The position numbers were made by a program, and so were the translations under genes. From positions 64,388-128,387 of the forward strand of contig JAFUOQ010000015.1 of NCBI GenBank assembly GCA_017472695.1: 64,000 nt of DNA, written 5' to 3'. This DNA comes from Clostridia bacterium (lineage in GTDB: Bacteria > Bacillota > Clostridia > Oscillospirales > CAG-272). Below, piece after piece: positions 34,894 through 40,110 of this stretch (positions are counted from its first letter, which is position 1; each line of letters opens with the position of its first letter). A model generated the notes under the pieces. The model saw only the letters and a list, made by a program, of their open reading frames with translations, was not told the origin of the DNA and searched no databases.

Positions 34894-35599
34894 GAAAATA
34901 TTTGCCGTACTGCTGATTACCTTGACGTTGTTTTGTGCACTAATATTACCTGCGTCAGCTTCAGGAACTGCGACAACCACTATATTAGAATTTAACACTG
35001 GGACAAGCAACGCCTTTGTTGAACCACAGGATATTAGTGTGCCTAAAACAGCTAAAGTAATGTGCTATAAAATAGGTTCTTCTGTTGTATATACAGAGGT
35101 GTTTACTCGTGAGTACGTAGATTTTTGTATAGAATTTGAATTATATGGAGAGGAAAGAACTCTTCAAGGCATTTGGAATTATATAAAAACTTCTACGTCG
35201 GTATATCAAATGGTAGAAGATGGTGCATTTTTAGAGCAGCCTTTAACGTTTAGTGAATTTTTATTAAAAGAAAATATTCCTTTATCTGATGCATATGCAA
35301 GTTTCGAGGTTCAATACGCTGACTACATAAATCTATATGATTTAACTACAACTGGCTTGATTGAGGAAAACGAGAGATTGCAAAGAGATAATGGTATTTA
35401 TTACACTGTAAATCAGACTCTTGAAAAAAACGTTAAGGAATTAGAAAAGGAAAATGCAGAGTTGCAAGATAAAATTGTTCAGTTGAATGGTAATAAAAGT
35501 GACTCTACTGCTTCAATAGTAGTGGCATGTGTATTAATATCCTCTGTTGCTATCTTTGCGTTTGTATTCTTAAAAATAAGAAGGAGTAAGAGAAAATGA
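34886..35599 (+). CDS. Secreted protein with short coiled coil and C-terminal anchor
   Basis: A 237-residue protein, GTG start with AAGGAG upstream. Signal peptide GKKIFAVLLITLTLFCALILPASA; outer domain of about 140 residues; a short coiled coil (LEKNVKELEKENAELQDKI, about 182-200); membrane helix ASIVVACVLISSVAIFAFVFL; tail KIRRSKRK. Fourth in the tandem run of signal/ectodomain/helix/basic-tail proteins. It overlaps both neighbours (8 and 4 bases), so the set is translated as a unit. Confidence 0.65.
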   Translation: MGKKIFAVLLITLTLFCALILPASASGTATTTILEFNTGTSNAFVEPQDISVPKTAKVMCYKIGSSVVYTEVFTREYVDFCIEFELYGEERTLQGIWNYIKTSTSVYQMVEDGAFLEQPLTFSEFLLKENIPLSDAYASFEVQYADYINLYDLTTTGLIEENERLQRDNGIYYTVNQTLEKNVKELEKENAELQDKIVQLNGNKSDSTASIVVACVLISSVAIFAFVFLKIRRSKRK

Positions 35600-35775
35600 A
35601 ATTGAAGATTGCATTAATTGTATTAATAACTGTCTTAATCACAATTCCCATTGTGGTTGCTACTGTTAATGTTTGCTCCAATTTAAATTTGCAAAATGAC
35701 GTTGATACAGAGATAGCTGAGGAAACAGAAAGTGACACATCCACTCATTTGGCTACTGAAAGTGAGGAGTTGTGA
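35596..35775 (+). CDS. 59-residue one-helix peptide, candidate coat protein
   Basis: ATG at 35596 overlaps the previous stop by 4 bases, with AAGGAG upstream. The N-terminus is one hydrophobic helix (LKIALIVLITVLITIPIVVATV, about 2-23) and the rest is acidic (NDVDTEIAEETESDTST). It could be a signal peptide plus a 36-residue acidic mature peptide, or a one-helix membrane protein. Size and placing fit a small coat or minor coat protein, although the acidic-helix-basic order of classical major coat proteins is not present. Confidence 0.5.
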   Translation: MKLKIALIVLITVLITIPIVVATVNVCSNLNLQNDVDTEIAEETESDTSTHLATESEEL

Positions 35776-35776
35776 C

Positions 35777-35899
35777 GTGGTAAACATTCCTATATGGCTA
35801 TTTATATTAATGCTCTTGGGTGTTGCATCCGTTTCCTGCTCTCTCGGCTTTATACTGTTTGCATTTATGAAAATTTCAAGTCAGAATAGAGGTGATTAA
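35777..35899 (+). CDS. 40-residue one-helix peptide, candidate coat protein
   Basis: GTG start at 35777 with GAGGAG seven bases upstream, and a stop just before the next ATG. The sequence is a short N-terminus, one membrane helix (IWLFILMLLGVASVSCSLGFI, about 6-26) and a polar tail (KISSQNRGD). Its length matches signal-less coat proteins such as that of Pf3, but composition alone is weak proof. Confidence 0.5.
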   Translation: MVNIPIWLFILMLLGVASVSCSLGFILFAFMKISSQNRGD

Positions 35900-36163
35900 A
35901 TGGCACGTTTTAAAGCAAAAACAAAGAAAAAAAGGCTACCAATGGTAGCCAAAACAACAAATGATTATTACAACGGAACGTGTGAGCTGTCGCAGTTGCC
36001 AAAAGGCTATTATTTTAGATTGCCGGGAAAGAAAAAAGTATATCTAAAAAGTGATTATGATCGTAGCCAAAAGAAATATCAATGTGATGATACAACTGAT
36101 ATTTTTGGAAATGGTCGCATGCTCAAAGGCTCAACAAAAGTTGAAACGGGTTTTGATTGGTAA
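35900..36163 (+). CDS. Small basic phage protein
   Basis: An 87-residue protein starting MARFKAKTKKKRLP, strongly basic, with a compact middle QLPKGYYFRLPGKKKVYLKSDYDRS. It has AGAGGTGATTAA before the ATG and its stop overlaps the next ATG by one base. No signal peptide. The basic N-terminus suggests nucleic-acid binding, for example ssDNA or packaging-signal recognition; this is inference only. It has no family I recognise. Confidence 0.6.
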   Translation: MARFKAKTKKKRLPMVAKTTNDYYNGTCELSQLPKGYYFRLPGKKKVYLKSDYDRSQKKYQCDDTTDIFGNGRMLKGSTKVETGFDW

Positions 36164-36315
36164 TGATTAAAATTATTAAATTTGGTTCTTGGTATGATGT
36201 ATATGTTGACAATGTAATGATATTGCATCATATAAGTGAACAAGACAAAAATGATATACTAGGCGTTGCCAATATAGCTGGTGATGAGGTGACAATATGT
36301 CAAAGAATTACATAA
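36163..36315 (+). CDS. 50-residue phage peptide
   Basis: ATG at 36163 (TAATG coupling with the previous gene), sequence MIKIIKFGSWYDVYVDNV to the stop at 36315, overlapping the next gene by 19 bases. It has a beta-strand character with no membrane helix. Supported only by tight packing and the absence of another frame. Confidence 0.45.
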   Translation: MIKIIKFGSWYDVYVDNVMILHHISEQDKNDILGVANIAGDEVTICQRIT

Positions 36316-36515
36316 ACGTTTCTCGTGCAGATGTTCAAAAGGTAAAAAAACACGTTTTTTCGTTGCCTATCTATCAGCAAGGACGATACCGTTCTCTGCT
36401 TAATGCGTTGAGTAACAACTTTTACGGCGCTACAAAGAGCTTAACCGATAAAGAGCTTGCTCAATATAACGCGATAGTAGGTGAAAAGGGGATTTTCAAG
36501 TTCAAAGCGAGGTAG
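36297..36515 (+). CDS. Small basic helical phage protein
   Basis: A 72-residue protein with GAGGTGA before the ATG. The sequence SKNYINVSRADVQKVKKHVF and GRYRSLLNALSNNFYG is helical and basic, ending GIFKFKAR. No known motif. It is in the cluster of small cytoplasmic proteins between the exported block and the accessory genes, so it could be a regulator or an assembly helper. Confidence 0.6.
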   Translation: MSKNYINVSRADVQKVKKHVFSLPIYQQGRYRSLLNALSNNFYGATKSLTDKELAQYNAIVGEKGIFKFKAR

Positions 36516-36609
36516 GTGTTGAGTCAATTTTATTAGTTGGCTTTACAATATTTATGCTACATGAAAACAACAAAGAATGTAAAAAAACGAATTAAAAGGA
36601 GTATACGAA

Positions 36610-36858
36610 ATGTCTAAACAAAAAAAGAAATTCAAGAAATATACAATTCAAGAAAAACGTTCTTTCTGGACTGGCTATGGAATAGCACTTGAAAGAATGC
36701 AATCTGAAAGACTTGGTATGTCGTATGGTGAAAAGCATTTATCATCTGGTTGGGTCCCAAGTATTAGTTCTGCAGAAGAGGGTTATAACAGAGCTATGAA
36801 AAATCGTGGTAATGATTATAAATTATCACATCCTTTCTATCCTGAAGAAAAGTTATAA
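36610..36858 (+). CDS. Small basic phage protein
   Basis: An 82-residue protein, MSKQKKKFKKYTIQEKRSFW at the N-terminus, followed by TGYGIALERMQSERLGMSYGE and a Pro-rich end. AAAAGGAGTATACGAA precedes the ATG. A terminator hairpin follows at 36862-36898, marking the end of this transcript. The lysine-rich start resembles those of the KNEFR-family proteins but the rest does not align. Function unknown. Confidence 0.6.
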   Translation: MSKQKKKFKKYTIQEKRSFWTGYGIALERMQSERLGMSYGEKHLSSGWVPSISSAEEGYNRAMKNRGNDYKLSHPFYPEEKL

Positions 36859-36861
36859 TAA

Positions 36862-36898
36862 AAAAAGGCTCACTCTTTTGTGAGTGGGCCTTGATTTT
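36862..36898. terminator. Bidirectional terminator between convergent phage genes
   Basis: An 11-bp stem AAGGCTCACTC/GAGTGGGCCTT with one G-T pair, A-tract before and TTTTTT after. Confidence 0.75.
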
Positions 36899-37669
36899 TT
36901 ATCCGTGATTAATTTCGTTTTCTGTTATGTTTTCTTTGTTAAGTTTTCTATCTAGTGCTGCATCAATGTCGCTTGTGTCAGTTTGCTCATATGTGCAAAT
37001 TAGAGTTATTCCAAGCTTTTCGTAAATAGGTAATTTATATTTTTTTGTTTTTGTGTAATCCCTGTTTTTGTCGTTAAATCCCCAATGTTCTAACCAAACG
37101 TGCTTACCTTTTCCCAGATAGTTCGGTAGATAAAAATCGGGGTGCAGTACCTCTTTTTCAGTTTTTCCATAAGGTAAAGACTTTTCATAAGCGTGTGGAA
37201 TTCCGTTTTCAAAGAGGTAGTTGTCGATTTCTCTTTCTGATTTGCTTTTTACTACGTGACCATCTTTGCAAGTGAATTTACCTTCGTAGTCTTCATCTAA
37301 TAATTCTACAGAAGAACAGCCTGTTATTCTAAACAGTAATTCTTTTTTGCAGTATTGGCGATAACAAGAACTGCAGAATAACAAACCATCTGTTTTTCTG
37401 CCACAAGTAATGCATCTTGATTTGTTTTCTTCGTTGATGACAATTATTTTTTTAGTTTCGTCATCTTGTGTGGGTTCGGCTATAACAGGTTTCTTACATT
37501 CACATTCATCACCTGTATTGTTCCATTTACCACAGTCAGAGCATTGTTCAATTTGTTTTTCTTTTAACATTTTAACGTGCTCTTTACAAAGTCGGTCAGC
37601 TCTTGGTGTTCCATAATACATATTCGAGGGCTTTCCACAAATAGGACAAGATTTTTCGTTGTTCTCCAT
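36899..37669 (-). CDS. Zinc-ribbon protein with PD-(D/E)XK nuclease-like domain
   Basis: About 256 residues, the only minus-strand gene of the element. The N-terminus has several treble-clef or ribbon pairs (CPICGKPS, CSDCGKWNNTGDECEC, CITCGRKTDGLLFCSSC, up to about 107). The C-terminal part SKSEREIDNYLFENGIPHAYE, LHPDFYLPNYLGKGKHVWLEHWGFND matches the PD-(D/E)XK layout: Glu in the first helix, Asp in HPDFYLP, then an E-x-H variant in place of E-x-K. Start at the ATG with TTTGGAG upstream. Its orientation and type mark it as cargo, perhaps defence against competing elements. An inactive nuclease or Zn-binding regulator is an alternative. Confidence 0.65.
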   Translation of the reverse strand: MENNEKSCPICGKPSNMYYGTPRADRLCKEHVKMLKEKQIEQCSDCGKWNNTGDECECKKPVIAEPTQDDETKKIIVINEENKSRCITCGRKTDGLLFCSSCYRQYCKKELLFRITGCSSVELLDEDYEGKFTCKDGHVVKSKSEREIDNYLFENGIPHAYEKSLPYGKTEKEVLHPDFYLPNYLGKGKHVWLEHWGFNDKNRDYTKTKKYKLPIYEKLGITLICTYEQTDTSDIDAALDRKLNKENITENEINHG

Positions 37670-37749
37670 AATATACACTCCAAAGAATAAATAAAGTATT
37701 TTTTAAAATTGTAACATAATAATAAATTTTTGTCAAGGAAGGAAAAAAT

Positions 37750-38700
37750 ATGACTAATCAGATTATACCCAAGGAGCACATAAGAGCTAAAGAGTGGGTT
37801 TTGAGTGGTGATAAAAAGAATAAGGACAGTAAATTGGCTTACGCGCTCGGCTTTGTAAAAAGTGTTAATAACGAAATAAGCGATATTTCATACCGTTTTT
37901 TCAGAATTGGCTTTTACTTGGTTGAAGCGCAAAACAATAAATATTACGAGGAGCTGGGCTTCAATAATATATCTGATTGCGCAGAATACTATTTCGGCTT
38001 TAAGAAAACCACTACATACGATTTAATGAATGTTTACAGAAGCTTCAGAGATGTCAAGGGCACTTGGTATATGCCCGAGCGTTGGAAAAAATATTCTCAA
38101 AGTCAACTTTCGGTAATGGCTTCTGTTGACTATTACCCTATTCCTTTTAGAGATATGGTATCAGAGCACGACACAGTATCTGATATTAAAAAAGCTAAGT
38201 CATATTGGAATATGATTAAGCAGGGGAAATTAACCTCTAAGGTAATGTGTGATAGAAGCGTTGGCAGAGTTTATAACAATGTAAAAGAATTTTTAGAAGC
38301 TTGTGAGGAAATACTTGCTTCCTCTGATAAGAAGGATGTTGTTGTTTTATCGGATGAGCTTACCCCAAATGAAGATTTTTCCGAACGTTCGGAAAATTCC
38401 CTTCCTGATGTCGTAATAGAAAAAAATTCCGGATGTCCGGAAAATGATTGTTTATATATTGATGACGACGATCCATTCTTTGAAAAGATAAAAGAATGCT
38501 TTTCGGACTTTCTAATTGATAATTGCGTGTTCCCGAGCCACGACCAATTTATGCACGAATTTACTTGTGATTTTTTGGTTGTGCTTAGAAATTTTATCAA
38601 TGAAAATATGAATGATTTTGTTAAATACTTAAAGGCAGATAGTTTCGTTGATGAATATAAGAATTTTCATCCCGAATTGATTTTTAGAGATAAGGAGTGA
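37750..38700 (+). CDS. Phage DNA-binding/regulatory-type protein
   Basis: A 316-residue protein. YYEELGFNNISDCAEYYFGFKKTTTYDLMNVYRSF (about 75-109) resembles a helix-turn-helix segment seen in regulators and ParB-like proteins of Firmicute mobile elements. The middle 200-240 is low complexity and acidic, and the C-terminal 60 residues are helical. GGAAGGAAAAAAT precedes the ATG. The reading frame contains two 16-bp palindromes (38379-38394, 38427-38442), and three further palindromes lie downstream at 39007-39101; any of these could be its target sites. Role in repression, partition or replication control is inferred. Confidence 0.5.
   Translation: MTNQIIPKEHIRAKEWVLSGDKKNKDSKLAYALGFVKSVNNEISDISYRFFRIGFYLVEAQNNKYYEELGFNNISDCAEYYFGFKKTTTYDLMNVYRSFRDVKGTWYMPERWKKYSQSQLSVMASVDYYPIPFRDMVSEHDTVSDIKKAKSYWNMIKQGKLTSKVMCDRSVGRVYNNVKEFLEACEEILASSDKKDVVVLSDELTPNEDFSERSENSLPDVVIEKNSGCPENDCLYIDDDDPFFEKIKECFSDFLIDNCVFPSHDQFMHEFTCDFLVVLRNFINENMNDFVKYLKADSFVDEYKNFHPELIFRDKE
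38379..38442. repeat. Two 16-bp palindromes inside a coding region
   Basis: TTCCGAACGTTCGGAA (38379-38394) and TTCCGGATGTCCGGAA (38427-38442, one T-G opposition) start 48 bp apart. Both are followed by AA. The outer five bases of each arm are constant (TTCCG/CGGAA) and the core varies. Confidence 0.55.
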
Positions 38701-38704
38701 GCTT

Positions 38705-39007
38705 ATGGATTACCGCCGAGCTGTGGATAAGATATATAAAGCGATTGGCAGCAATAATTATATAAAAAGTTTTTGGATAGAAGAAACGCGAAAAACAAAA
38801 AGATTTTTTATATCAAACAAACAACGCGATTTCTTTTTAGAAATTTACCATAGAAGCACGAATGTATTTGAACTTTCTATTTGTGATGCACAAAAATTCA
38901 ATCCATATATGAATAGATATAATTTCAAAAGCTTAAAGGAGCTTGTTATAAAGCTTCGAGAATATAAAAATAAATTCACAAGCGCGAGTGAAAATGTTCC
39001 CGGCTAA
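38705..39007 (+). CDS. Small phage protein of unknown function
   Basis: A 100-residue protein, MDYRRAVDKIYKAIGSNNY at the start, basic, with a beta centre (KRFFISNKQRDFFLEIYH) and helical end (SLKELVIKLREYKNK). It has AAGGAGTGAGCTT before the ATG, 4 bp after the regulator gene, so it is co-translated with it. The stop codon is the last base before the first 36-nt repeat. No recognisable family. Confidence 0.6.
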   Translation: MDYRRAVDKIYKAIGSNNYIKSFWIEETRKTKRFFISNKQRDFFLEIYHRSTNVFELSICDAQKFNPYMNRYNFKSLKELVIKLREYKNKFTSASENVPG

Positions 39008-39101
39008 AAATCATAAACGTTTGTGAAAAGTTGCTCGAGCAGAAAATCACATACGTGTGTGAAAATTGCCTTGAGGTAAAAATCACAGTGCACTGTGAAA
39101 A
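39007..39101 (+). repeat. Three palindromes at exact 36-nt spacing
   Basis: Units of 23 bp at 39007-39029, 39043-39065 and 39079-39101, separated by 13-nt spacers. Each has the form AAAATCACA-core-TGTGAAAA. The cores (AAACGTTT, ATACGTGT, GTGCAC types) differ but stay self-complementary, with T-G pairs where not perfect. They lie directly before the ribosome site of the gene at 39116. Confidence 0.8.
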
Positions 39102-39115
39102 TAAGGAGTAATTAA

Positions 39116-39424
39116 ATGTCTAAAAACATAAAGAAAAAGAATGAGTTTAGACGTAAAAATATGAATGATGGAAAAGGTCATCCAACATATATCTTTGCAC
39201 AGCAAGGCAATGATTACATATTTTTAGGTATAACTCATTCGAATGTAACTAAAGGTGTTAAAAATATTAAATTAGAGAAAAACCCTAATCCAAAAGATAC
39301 AACTGATAGTTATGTCAGACCAAAGTCTGAAAAATATAATAAATCCTCTTTTGGTAAAAAGCTACAAGGCTGGGGTTTTTCTGATAAAGATAAAGAAATT
39401 ATTAAAAAACTTACTAAAAAATAG
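39116..39424 (+). CDS. KNEFR/KGH-family small protein, copy B
   Basis: A 102-residue protein with a basic start (MSKNIKKKNEFRRKN), then DGKGHPTYIFAQQGNDYIFLGITHSN, KLEKNPNPKDTTDSYVRPK, and FGKKLQGWGFSDKDKEIIKKL. It is paralogous to the copy at 29953. AAGGAGTAATTAA precedes the ATG. The DGKGH, THSN and NPNP motifs are probably the functional core, and I have the impression that similar proteins occur in other Clostridial mobile elements without a known function. Upstream are three 36-nt-periodic palindromes and downstream a stem-enclosed element, an arrangement that recalls an RNA-regulated toxin, but this is unproven. Confidence 0.65.
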   Translation: MSKNIKKKNEFRRKNMNDGKGHPTYIFAQQGNDYIFLGITHSNVTKGVKNIKLEKNPNPKDTTDSYVRPKSEKYNKSSFGKKLQGWGFSDKDKEIIKKLTKK

Positions 39425-39431
39425 CATAAAA

Positions 39432-39511
39432 AAGAAAAGGACGAACACCCGAAACTTAATTCGTACATCGTTCAACGTTCCTCACAAAAGTGGTCACTAA
39501 ATCCTTTTCTT
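39432..39511 (+). ncRNA. Candidate structured element after copy B
   Basis: Outer stem AAGAAAAGGA (39432-39441)/TCCTTTTCTT (39502-39511). Inside, GTTCAACGTTCC leads into a small hairpin CAC-AAAA-GTG followed by TCACT. It corresponds in order to the element at 30314-30378. It is followed by a TTGTATTTATTATAC tail that also resembles the tail there. Confidence 0.4.
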
Positions 39512-39556
39512 GTATTTATTATACACTAAATTTTTGAAATGTCAAGGGGTGATAAA

Positions 39557-40015
39557 ATGAAAATACATATTTTAAAGATAGATAAAGATTTAATCGAATA
39601 TAAAGTAAAAGGCATAAAGAATTGGGAAATAAGGTACAACGACAGAGCTTTTAAAGTTGGTGACATACTTTTTGAACGTGAATACAATCAAATCAGAAGC
39701 GAATACGGTAGCAATTGTATATATGAGAAAATAACAGGTATTTTGCCACATAAGGCTTGTTATGGTCTTAAAAAAGGTTATTGCATTTTAGTTACTCAAC
39801 CTTTGTATTGTGGTGATTTTGAGAGAATAAATGAGTTTGCTGCACTCGAAGATGAGGGCCTTAAACTAATAGATTATCTTTCAAAATCACTTGATATTGA
39901 AGATTATTGCATTTGGTCAGAGCTCCACGCTTATGACTGGGAAACAATATATAACTTTGTTTCTGCAAAAATGCCACAAGGCAAATGCGTGAATATGATG
40001 TTTAAGAGGCTGTAA
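39557..40015 (+). CDS. DUF3850/ASCH-like (PUA-fold) protein
   Basis: About 152 residues. The N-terminal IHILKIDKDLIEYKVKGIKNWEIRYNDRAFKVGDILFEREYN (about 3-45) matches the DUF3850 version of the ASCH domain: HxLKI, then K.xWEIRxNDR.F.VGD. ASCH proteins bind RNA or modified nucleotides. The remaining 100 residues are unassigned. Start at 39557 with AAGGGGTGATAAA upstream. Commonly phage- or mobile-element-borne; its role here is unknown. Its stop overlaps the next ATG. Confidence 0.7.
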   Translation: MKIHILKIDKDLIEYKVKGIKNWEIRYNDRAFKVGDILFEREYNQIRSEYGSNCIYEKITGILPHKACYGLKKGYCILVTQPLYCGDFERINEFAALEDEGLKLIDYLSKSLDIEDYCIWSELHAYDWETIYNFVSAKMPQGKCVNMMFKRL

Positions 40016-40110
40016 TGAAAAATATATTTGCTCTTTTTCTTGTTGCTATAATTTCAATATTGATTCTTTTGGTTTTTGGTTACGTGATATTTAGTTTAGT
40101 GGTGGCTTGA
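40015..40110 (+). CDS. 31-residue hydrophobic phage peptide
   Basis: MKNIFALFLVAIISILILLVF begins a single membrane helix with almost no tails; stop at 40110. AAGAGG lies six bases upstream inside the previous gene, and both ends overlap neighbours. Very small hydrophobic peptides (pVII/pIX-like) cap filamentous virions, which makes this a candidate; an assembly helper of the adjacent ATPase is an alternative. Confidence 0.5.
   Translation: MKNIFALFLVAIISILILLVFGYVIFSLVVA

Noticed and set aside
31029..35599. Diversity-generating retroelement target genes
   Set aside because: No reverse transcriptase or template/variable repeat pair is visible around the variable ectodomain genes.
39007..39101. 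CRISPR array
   Set aside because: Period of 36 and repeat of 23 are superficially similar, but the gaps are only 13 nt and similar to each other, the repeat cores vary, and there are no cas genes.
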